Source: Methanomicrobiales archaeon (lineage in GTDB: Archaea; Halobacteriota; Methanomicrobia; Methanomicrobiales; Methanospirillaceae). From it: a stretch of DNA of 6,184 bases. Under the pieces are notes generated by a model. That model was not told the DNA's origin, did no database searches, and worked only from the letters and a program-made list of their open reading frames with translations. The stretch is taken from NCBI GenBank assembly GCA_013415575.1, contig JAAEES010000067.1, positions 1 through 6,184 on the forward strand. Reading direction: 5' to 3'. The translations under genes were made by a program, and so were the position numbers. Of this stretch, positions 1 to 5,180 are shown in pieces. Position 1 is the first letter of the stretch. Each line of letters starts with the position of its first letter.

Positions 1-131
1 TACTGACTAATCACCATCGCAAGGCAGGAGAATCCCAGGTCGAGGGAAGATCGAGTTTCATTCGGAGAAACGTCTCGTCATCTTCGTCAGGGTTTTGTGA
101 CCATGGTATTTCCTCTACGATGGAAAAAGCA

Positions 132-172
132 GGAGGAGTGAACAGGTGCAGGGTGGGACCGGTGAAGGATGA
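132..172 (+). promoter_or_regulatory. Leader with strong Shine-Dalgarno and 8-codon mini-ORF coupled to the HEAT gene start
   Basis: A strong purine-rich ribosome-binding sequence (GGAGGAGTGA, 132-141) lies too far from the HEAT gene ATG at 169 to serve it directly. It is well placed for a GTG at 146, which opens only eight codons (VQGGTGEG) before a TGA at 170-172. That TGA overlaps the HEAT gene ATG as ATGA. The HEAT gene's own candidate site, GGTGA at 161-165, is only 3 nt from its ATG. An in-frame TGA at 163-165 rules out an upstream extension of the HEAT gene. This may be a translationally coupled leader ORF or chance. The rest of 1-131 shows no convincing gene and no clear TATA box. Confidence 0.35.
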
Positions 173-1134
173 GGCCTCTCCTTCGCTCTCTTTTCCAGAA
201 CCAGCAGGATATTGACGCCCTGGAACGGAACGGCGATATTGACCGGCTTATCCGGCTCCTGACCGATCCTGATCCCACCATCCAGTGGAAAGCTGCCGAA
301 GCCCTCGGGCGGATGGGGGAGCCTGCCGCCCGGAAGCTCATCGAGCGAACCCATCATACGAATAGAGGATTTCGCATCGGTGCCGTCGAGGCACTCGCTG
401 ATATCCGCGAGACCGGGGCGGTAGGCAAACTGACCGACCTGCTCCTGACCGACGAGAGTGCCGAAGTCCGCTGGGCATCCGCCATTGCACTGGGGGAGAT
501 CGGGAATGCGGAAGCAATCCCCGTGCTGGTCGGATCACTCCGCGACCCCGACAAGTACGTCCGGTACGGGGCGACCCTGGCCCTCGACCAGCTGGGCTGG
601 ATCCCTGCCACCCCTGATGACCGGGGATATTACCTGGCAGCGGCACAGCGGTGGGACGAGATCCCCGCTGCCCCCGGTATCCCGGCCGCCCCGTTCATCC
701 ACCATCTCAGGGATGCTGATCCGGCCGTCAGGGCTCATGCTGTCGAGGTTCTCGGGGCGCTCAAAACACCCGATGCAGCGGCAGCCTGTGATGCAGTCCT
801 GAAAGATCCCAGCGGGGAGGTCCGCTGGCAGGGAATCCTCGCATTCCCGGACTGTGGGATTCCCCTCATGCATCTTCCCCGTGGGCTCTCAAGGAGGAAG
901 CGGATACGGAAGAGCCCGTACATCGCCTCGTTCCTGAACTTCTTCTTCCTCGGCCTCGGCTACAACTACCTCGGGTTCTGGTGGGGGCTGCTGCTCTTCC
1001 AGGTCAACGTCACCGCCATCGTCACCCTCACCCTTTTCATCGGGCGGGTCACTCCCTACCTGTTCTCCTATATCATCTCGGCCGTTGCCGTTGTACATAC
1101 CTGGTACTACGTGAGGGGGTTGCCGGACCTGTGA
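169..1134 (+). CDS. HEAT-repeat protein with C-terminal TM2-like membrane module (paralogue 1)
   Basis: This 321-residue protein has an N-terminal array of HEAT (PBS-lyase-like) repeats. I see repeats at about residues 22-52, 53-82, 83-113 and 114-143, with the typical pattern of D-x-x-x-x-V-R-W/Y, A-x-x-A-L and L-G-x-I/L-G. After an insert carrying a QRWDEI segment, two more repeats follow at about 170-200 and 201-230. A basic stretch (RRKRIRKSP, 242-250) leads into hydrophobic segments near 251-267, 270-291 and 296-314, with an FLNF..LGLGYNYLG..WG pattern resembling a TM2 domain. The protein is probably a membrane-anchored protein-binding scaffold with the solenoid in the cytoplasm. There is no signal peptide. 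ATG 169 is the first start after an in-frame stop. A close paralogue follows after 52 bp, suggesting an operon. HEAT proteins are diverse, so the partner and pathway are unknown; no lyase residues or cofactor motif are evident. Confidence 0.85.
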   Translation: MRPLLRSLFQNQQDIDALERNGDIDRLIRLLTDPDPTIQWKAAEALGRMGEPAARKLIERTHHTNRGFRIGAVEALADIRETGAVGKLTDLLLTDESAEVRWASAIALGEIGNAEAIPVLVGSLRDPDKYVRYGATLALDQLGWIPATPDDRGYYLAAAQRWDEIPAAPGIPAAPFIHHLRDADPAVRAHAVEVLGALKTPDAAAACDAVLKDPSGEVRWQGILAFPDCGIPLMHLPRGLSRRKRIRKSPYIASFLNFFFLGLGYNYLGFWWGLLLFQVNVTAIVTLTLFIGRVTPYLFSYIISAVAVVHTWYYVRGLPDL

Positions 1135-1145
1135 CGCCTGAGCAT

Positions 1146-1160
1146 GCCGGCCAGGCCGGC
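1146..1160 (+). repeat. GC-rich inverted repeat between the two HEAT genes
   Basis: GCCGGCC and GGCCGGC flank a single A, making a perfect 7-bp inverted repeat in the 52-bp intercistronic gap. As RNA it could form a 6-bp GC-only stem with a CAG loop. It lies upstream of the second gene's ribosome-binding site (GGAGGG, 1173-1178). No T-run follows, so it is unlikely to be a terminator. It could affect mRNA processing or relative expression, or simply reflect GC-rich composition. Confidence 0.35.
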
Positions 1161-1186
1161 CGGAAAGGAACTGGAGGGCCGGGAAG

Positions 1187-2146
1187 ATGGTGATCCCCTG
1201 GAACCTCTCCACCAGTGCTGCGGACATCAGGGAGATGAAAGACCGCAGGGACTACCGCGGGCTTATCAGAGCGCTCCGGAACCGTGATCTTGACATCCAG
1301 TGGCGGGCATCCACAGCACTCGCGGAGCTCGGCACGGAGGGAATGGACCACCTTCTCTCGGGCCTCCGCACCCGGAACAAGGATATCCGGCTGGGAATCA
1401 TCGAAGCCCTGGGGGAGATCCGTGACCCGCGGGCGGTCGATCCCCTCATTTCCCTGCTCTCCGACCGGAACAACGAGATCCGGTGGGAGGCGGCCCTGGC
1501 ACTGGGAGAGATCGGGGATCGCCGGGCCATTGAACCGCTCCGGGCGGCCCTCCATGACGCGGACAGGTATGTCCGGTACGGTGCGGCAGTCGCACTCGAG
1601 CAGCTAGGATGGTCGGCGGGAAACCCTGAAGAGCAGGCCCTCCTCCTCACCGGAAAACAGGACTGGAAATCCCTCTCGGCGCTGGGGGTGCCCGCTGTCA
1701 GGGCGCTTTCCCTCGCGGCAAAGGATCTCGAGAAGAGTGTCAGGGTCAGTGCAATCAGGACCCTGGGCCAGATCGGTGACGAGAAGGCCATCCCCGCCAT
1801 CTACGGGGCCCTTCGCGACCCCGAAGACCAGGTGCGCTGGGAAGCGGTCATGGCTGCACAGAAGTGCGGTATCTCGGCAAAATTCTTACCCCGGGGGCTC
1901 TCACTGCGGCCGCGGACCCGGAAGAGCCCGCTCATCGCCGGGTTCCTGAACTTTATCCTCCCAGGGATCGGGTACTTCTGGCTCGGAAAATGGTGGGGGG
2001 TTCTCATATTCCAGATCGATATCTACATGACGGTCTGGATCTACCAGATGCAGGGAGAGATAGGTGCCCTCGACGTTCTCCTCCCCCTCTACCTTGTCCT
2101 CGCCATCCATGCATGGTATATCGCACGCCGGATGCCCGAATTCTGA
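1187..2146 (+). CDS. HEAT-repeat protein with C-terminal TM2-like membrane module (paralogue 2)
   Basis: This 319-residue paralogue of the preceding gene has the same architecture. HEAT repeats lie at about residues 22-50, 51-80, 81-111 and 112-141, followed by an insert with the segment KQDWKSL and two further repeats at about 168-198 and 199-229. A shared junction (LPRGLS, 234-239) and basic RPRTRKSP precede the membrane part at about 248-267, 269-287 and 294-312. FLNF..PGIGYFWLG.WWG matches the corresponding segment of paralogue 1. Shared landmarks are DIQW/TIQW, RYGA..AL..LGW, the LPRGLS junction and a C-terminal (H)xWY...R.P end. The ATG at 1187 has GGAGGG 8 nt upstream; a GTG at 1190 is the only nearby alternative. 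The likely role is a membrane-tethered scaffold; the partner is unknown. It ends 42 bp from the stop of a convergent gene. Confidence 0.86.
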   Translation: MVIPWNLSTSAADIREMKDRRDYRGLIRALRNRDLDIQWRASTALAELGTEGMDHLLSGLRTRNKDIRLGIIEALGEIRDPRAVDPLISLLSDRNNEIRWEAALALGEIGDRRAIEPLRAALHDADRYVRYGAAVALEQLGWSAGNPEEQALLLTGKQDWKSLSALGVPAVRALSLAAKDLEKSVRVSAIRTLGQIGDEKAIPAIYGALRDPEDQVRWEAVMAAQKCGISAKFLPRGLSLRPRTRKSPLIAGFLNFILPGIGYFWLGKWWGVLIFQIDIYMTVWIYQMQGEIGALDVLLPLYLVLAIHAWYIARRMPEF

Positions 2147-2160
2147 AGAAAAAGAAAGGC
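2147..2160 (-). terminator. T-rich tract, possible terminator for the marker 14 operon
   Basis: Read on the minus strand, the 42-bp convergent gap ends in a pyrimidine tract with a five-T run (CTTTCTTTTTCTTC), beginning about 30 bp past the TAA of the 96-residue protein gene. Archaeal transcription commonly terminates at T-rich tracts without a strong hairpin. No clear stem-loop precedes it. Confidence 0.4.
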
Positions 2161-2188
2161 AAGGTACCCTGCCGGCACCGGACGGCGG

Positions 2189-2479
2189 TTACTCTTCAAT
2201 GTATTTTTTCAGTTCGGCGAACAGGTACTCCTGCACTTCTTCCACGACCTCCTGCTTCCCGCGGAATGCCAGGAGCTCGCGCTCGTCCCCTTCCATGTTG
2301 GCAAAATAGAGCCGTTCTTTCCGGGTAACCACTTCGACATCGAATTTCTGGGTAATATCCATGATCAGTTTCCGGGGCACACCGGGAGGGATCAACAGGT
2401 CAAACAGCTGTTCTTCCGTCTCGCCGGTTTCCGGTCCGGGAGGATTCGTGATCTGGTCCTTCTGCATATTCTCGGCCAT
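2189..2479 (-). CDS. Conserved-looking acidic 96-residue protein of unknown function, downstream of marker 14
   Basis: I do not recognise this family. The protein has 96 residues. A polar, proline-containing, probably disordered N-terminus (about 1-22) is followed by a compact domain of alternating predicted strands and helices. A helix near 33-46 (PGVPRKLIMDITQKF) is followed by strands VEVVTR and LYFANM, a strand with ELLAFRG, and a long C-terminal acidic helix (about 76-95). It has no cysteines, membrane segment or obvious catalytic motif. ATG 2479 has an AAGGTG ribosome-binding site 10 nt upstream; a second Met at residue 5 is a poorer choice. It begins 18 bp after the marker 14 stop on the same strand, so it is almost certainly co-transcribed. 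A binding partner or regulator of the marker 14 ATPase is a reasonable guess from context only. Confidence 0.8.
   Translation of the reverse strand: MAENMQKDQITNPPGPETGETEEQLFDLLIPPGVPRKLIMDITQKFDVEVVTRKERLYFANMEGDERELLAFRGKQEVVEEVQEYLFAELKKYIEE
2202..2210 (+). terminator. Six-T run, possible terminator for the HEAT-gene operon
   Basis: A TATTTTTTC run lies on the plus strand about 58 bp downstream of the second HEAT gene's stop. It falls inside the 3' end of the convergent 96-residue gene, where it encodes part of a Lys-Lys-Tyr-rich C-terminus. It is the first T-run that could stop rightward transcription, but coding constraint alone could explain it. Confidence 0.25.
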
Positions 2480-2497
2480 AGTGTCTTTGCACCTTCC

Positions 2498-3997
2498 TTA
2501 TTTTCCTATCTTGATTCTCCGGGCCATGATGCATGGCCCTCCCCGGACCCCCCCGATGGGATTCTTGGGTTTGCCGAGGGAATTCATGCACCGGCCCATC
2601 AGGGCCGCCCCCCGGGCAAGCCCGTCGTCCACGAACACGATCCGGTCATTGGGATTGTCAAAGATCCCCCGTTCCGCAACCCCCTCGACGATATACTCCG
2701 GTTTCCTCCCCGATATCGCCGCCCGGCCGGTGAACCCGATGGTGCTGTTCGGAAAGATCAGACCCTCTTCCCGTGAAACATCGATCAGCCGGAGGGCCAT
2801 GCCGGCGCACACCCGGTCGATCACATCGTTGAGGAGACTCAGGCTGTGAGTTTTGTAGATCTCCGTCCCGATCTCCATCAGCCCGGAAAGGTTGCTGCCG
2901 TTCTCCCCTGCATCACAACCAACGAGCGCCACCCCCGACTCCTTGGCAACATCGGCATAGACCGGTACCCGGCCGAACCGCCGTCGCTCGGGGGGAACGA
3001 TCCGGATATCGATCAGCTCGTGACACCTTCTGACGTACTCCCTCACTGTATCGCTCTGCCCTTTCAGGGAGAACTCGGCCACCACGCTCCGGTCGCCAAA
3101 AACATCCAGGGCGGTCCCGGTCTTGGAATCGACGAGTCCCGTGCCTTTGATGATAGCGTCAGGGATCGCCCCTGCCAGCCCGCAGAAGTTCCCGATGGTC
3201 TTGGCAAACGGGTTCAGGTCGCCGGGGGCAACATCGCTGGTGATCCGGCCGTCAAGCGTGGTGCCGAAATCGATGGAGACACAGGGATTCCGGAAGTCGA
3301 CCGGGGTCCACTTGGACCCCTCTTTGATGCCTGCCATGGCAAGTTCCCCCTCCATCTCGTTTGCCACCATCTCCACCCCCGTACTCCCAACCGGAGGGAT
3401 AACGCCTGCCACTGCACCAACGAAGACGACCTTATCGGCGTAGCTGAATGGCTGGAGCTTCTGCGCCTGGTTGGCCTTCGACATGGGGGGTGTCATCTTT
3501 TTTGGCGGAACACCGGCATTCAGGCACCCGTTGGCCAGGGCCAGGACAAAGATTCCCACCTGGTCCGGAGAGTCCATGGCTGCAACGACACCGGTACTCC
3601 GTACCACGAAATCGAGATCCTTCTTGATATCGAGATGCGCCTCCTCGTGGCACTGGATAAGGGTATCGCGCACGAGATCAGTCACCGATTCCTTGGTGAG
3701 CTGGGTCCCGTCCAGGGTCTCTCCGAAGATTTCCTCGCCTGGTTTCGGTTTCCGGACATCCCTGCTCATTTTCACCGTTTTATTGATGACATAGGACATT
3801 CCGGTCTCGAGGCTCACGCCGGTCAGGATGCATTTCGTGGTGGTATTGCCCATCTCCACCGATGCCACGATAAAATAGGGCTTCACCTTGTATTCGGGAA
3901 TGTACACCCCGGCTCCGTGCGCCATGGAGGGAGGAGGAGGGCTTTCCACGATATGAGGGCGTGGTTTGAAAAAGCGATCAAAAAAGCGTGCGCACAT
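2498..3997 (-). CDS. mmp14: Methanogenesis marker protein 14 (ASKHA-fold putative ATPase)
   Basis: This 499-residue protein matches the methanogenesis marker 14 family, whose role is not established to my knowledge. The acetate/sugar kinase-Hsp70-actin (ASKHA) fold is visible. A phosphate-1 loop VEMGNTTTKCIL lies at about 47-58, a second phosphate-type strand SIDFGTT at 241-247, and a late GFTGRAAISG (421-430) plus VDDGLARGAALMG (456-468) in the adenosine-binding region. A conserved-looking segment GAVAGVIPPVGSTGVEM lies at about 194-210. The fold recalls the ATPase part of reductive activators of corrinoid proteins (RamA-like), but there is no ferredoxin domain or CxxC cluster motif, so electron transfer would need a partner. 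Residues 18-24 are proline-rich. ATG 3997 was chosen because a BRE/TATA lies just upstream; Met25 lacks a ribosome-binding site. It is followed after 18 bp by the 96-residue gene. Confidence 0.92.
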   Translation of the reverse strand: MCARFFDRFFKPRPHIVESPPPPSMAHGAGVYIPEYKVKPYFIVASVEMGNTTTKCILTGVSLETGMSYVINKTVKMSRDVRKPKPGEEIFGETLDGTQLTKESVTDLVRDTLIQCHEEAHLDIKKDLDFVVRSTGVVAAMDSPDQVGIFVLALANGCLNAGVPPKKMTPPMSKANQAQKLQPFSYADKVVFVGAVAGVIPPVGSTGVEMVANEMEGELAMAGIKEGSKWTPVDFRNPCVSIDFGTTLDGRITSDVAPGDLNPFAKTIGNFCGLAGAIPDAIIKGTGLVDSKTGTALDVFGDRSVVAEFSLKGQSDTVREYVRRCHELIDIRIVPPERRRFGRVPVYADVAKESGVALVGCDAGENGSNLSGLMEIGTEIYKTHSLSLLNDVIDRVCAGMALRLIDVSREEGLIFPNSTIGFTGRAAISGRKPEYIVEGVAERGIFDNPNDRIVFVDDGLARGAALMGRCMNSLGKPKNPIGGVRGGPCIMARRIKIGK

Positions 3998-4024
3998 ATA
4001 ATCGAATGTCAGGCGAGAGGTCCC

Positions 4025-4036
4025 TTATATCTTTCG
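4025..4036 (-). promoter_or_regulatory. BRE/TATA promoter of the marker 14 operon
   Basis: On the minus strand CGAAAGATATAA reads as a purine-rich BRE (CGAAA, 4032-4036) followed by a TATA element (ATATAA, 4025-4030), close to the archaeal consensus. Initiation about 25 bp downstream falls near 4001-4003, only a few bases before the ATG at 3997. The transcript would be nearly leaderless, which agrees with the lack of a Shine-Dalgarno sequence before that ATG. Confidence 0.65.
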
Positions 4037-4085
4037 ATTTTCCCCCCTGTTCTCCCCGCATTTCGGTCTTTTTCCATCCATGAGC

Positions 4086-4115
4086 CGGGAAAGCGGGACA
4101 AATTCTCCCGGGACA
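4086..4115 (+). repeat. CGGGACA direct repeats upstream of the small membrane protein gene
   Basis: CGGGACA occurs at 4094-4100 and again at 4109-4115, exactly 15 bp apart, with a related CGGGAAA at 4086-4092. The second copy overlaps the palindrome TCCCGGGA (4106-4113). They sit between the two divergent genes, just upstream of an AT-rich element at 4118-4129. An operator is possible, but the copies are short. Confidence 0.35.
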
Positions 4116-4117
4116 GG

Positions 4118-4129
4118 AATTATTATTAT
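4118..4129 (+). promoter_or_regulatory. Possible TATA-like element for the small membrane protein gene
   Basis: AATTATTATTAT is the only strongly AT-rich stretch in the GC-rich region before the ATG at 4161. If it acts as a TATA box, initiation would fall around 4145-4150, leaving a very short leader at or within the ribosome-binding sequence (GGAAGTGA, 4146-4153). The match to consensus is weak and no clear BRE precedes it. Confidence 0.35.
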
Positions 4130-4160
4130 CGGGCCTGCATCATAGGGAAGTGAGCTGTGC

Positions 4161-4406
4161 ATGAAGTCGGTTTCCTGGAGAATGCTCATCGGGATTGTAA
4201 TCGTAATCATTCTCCTCCTTGTCGTCATTGTGCTGGTTGCTGCAGCCCTTCTGCTCTCGACCGGTAATCCTCCTGAAGGGGAAATCTCAGGGGTGTACGG
4301 GCTGGTGTATGCCATCGAGTCCGCGCTGATCGGGGTCCTCACCGGAGTTGCCGAGTGGATTGACTACATCGCAGGACAGATCCAACGGTTGTCGGGAGTC
4401 ATCTAG
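4161..4406 (+). CDS. Small membrane protein, 81 residues, function unknown
   Basis: I do not recognise this protein. Residues 1-7 are short and basic (MKSVSWR). A very hydrophobic, Ile/Val/Leu-rich segment at about 8-33 is a clear transmembrane helix. After a polar turn (STGNPPEGE, 33-41), a second, less hydrophobic and partly amphipathic helix runs from about 44 to 75. The protein could span the membrane once or twice; lysine and arginine near the N-terminus suggest that end is cytoplasmic. ATG 4161 has GGAAGTGA 7 nt upstream, a good archaeal ribosome-binding site, and this supports a real gene despite its size. It is transcribed divergently from the marker 14 gene and ends only 3 bp from the stop of the convergent cooC-like gene. 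Nothing in the sequence gives a function. Confidence 0.7.
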   Translation: MKSVSWRMLIGIVIVIILLLVVIVLVAAALLLSTGNPPEGEISGVYGLVYAIESALIGVLTGVAEWIDYIAGQIQRLSGVI

Positions 4407-4409
4407 ATA

Positions 4410-5180
4410 TCAGGACCGGTGCCGGCGCTCTTTTTCTTCTGCCATCCTGATGATAATCCCGGCCAGCCGCTCCACCGCAAGCCGGGCCGGTGAGTCAGGT
4501 GGGAGGGAACCGACCGGATCCCCCCGGATATCAGCTTCCTCGATCGCAGGATCTTCGGGAATAACCACCGAGGTCTCGAACGCCGCGGGGAGCTCGTTGC
4601 TCGTTGTCCCCTTCCAGCGGTTCAGCACGAGCAGGACAGGGGTGGCTTCGAGTCCGAGTGACCGGGCAAGGTTCCGGATTCGTATGGCGGTCCGGACACC
4701 GCGGGCACCGGGGTCGCTCACGATCAGCAGGAGGTCGGGAATTCCGATGGTCCCCCTGGCGACATGCTCCATGCCGGCCTCGTTGTCGATGACCATGAAC
4801 CGGTAGTCCCGTTCAAGGAGCTGCATGCTGGTGGTAAGCAGATCGTTTGCAAAGCAGTAACACCCGGTCCCCTCCGGCCTCCCCATGGCGATAAGGTCAA
4901 AACCTCCCGATTCGACCAGGGATTTCCTGAAGCGAAATCTGATGTAGTCGGTACGGTTCATTCCCGGGGGTATCTGCTCGGTGAAAGCCTCTTCCCGCAG
5001 GGATCCGAGGGTTTCCCTGATCTCAACCCCGAGTGCTTCGTGGAGGTTGGCATTGGGGTCTGCATCGACTGCAAGCACGGGCACCTGGCCGGCGGCTATC
5101 AGGGATCGTACCAGCAGTGCGGCCACTGTTGTCTTTCCGGTCCCCCCCTTGCCGGAGATGGCGACAGAGAACGGTTTCAT
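4410..5180 (-). CDS. cooC: CooC-type nickel-insertion ATPase (CO dehydrogenase maturation)
   Basis: This 256-residue SIMIBI/MinD-type P-loop ATPase has a deviant Walker A loop SGKGGTGKTT (9-18) with signature Lys11 and Lys16. It has a VDADPN switch I (38-43), a GRPEGTGCYC segment (100-109) carrying the C-x-C pair Cys107/Cys109, and DNEAGMEH (132-139, Asp132 in switch II). In CooC proteins the C-x-C pair binds nickel at the dimer interface, and ATP hydrolysis accompanies nickel insertion into the C-cluster of CO dehydrogenase. Length and motif order fit CooC well. The start is ATG 5180: the Walker loop begins within ten residues, and GGGAGG stands 10 nt upstream (5191-5196). The open frame continues upstream, but that part reads as the other frame of its neighbour. 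The ATG overlaps that neighbour's TGA as ATGA, so translation is probably coupled. The client is presumably CO dehydrogenase/acetyl-CoA synthase, encoded elsewhere. Confidence 0.9.
   Translation of the reverse strand: MKPFSVAISGKGGTGKTTVAALLVRSLIAAGQVPVLAVDADPNANLHEALGVEIRETLGSLREEAFTEQIPPGMNRTDYIRFRFRKSLVESGGFDLIAMGRPEGTGCYCFANDLLTTSMQLLERDYRFMVIDNEAGMEHVARGTIGIPDLLLIVSDPGARGVRTAIRIRNLARSLGLEATPVLLVLNRWKGTTSNELPAAFETSVVIPEDPAIEEADIRGDPVGSLPPDSPARLAVERLAGIIIRMAEEKERRHRS

Noticed and set aside
3..212. Open plus-strand frame from the left edge that could be the tail of an upstream gene
   Set aside because: Its translation is Ser/Arg rich without recognisable motifs, and it would overlap the start of the HEAT gene by about 45 bp in another frame.
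1252..1800. 182-codon minus-strand frame opposite the second HEAT gene
   Set aside because: It is a Ser/Arg/Ala-rich antisense shadow of the repeated HEAT codons with no independent ribosome-binding site or domain.
169..2146. HEAT proteins as phycobilin lyases
   Set aside because: PBS-lyase-type HEAT repeats are widespread in archaea without phycobilins. The membrane module and methanogen context make a lyase role implausible.
4080..4145. 21-codon ORF (ATG to TAG) with a run of four Ile codons in the divergent intergenic region
   Set aside because: It has no ribosome-binding site and its AT-rich part coincides with the candidate TATA element, so a promoter reading explains it better.
2846..4153. 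435-codon open frame on the plus strand opposite the marker 14 gene
   Set aside because: It is fully antisense to a clearly recognisable gene in a GC-rich genome. Its composition is His/Arg/Gly/Pro rich with no recognisable domain, as expected from reading GC-biased codons backwards.
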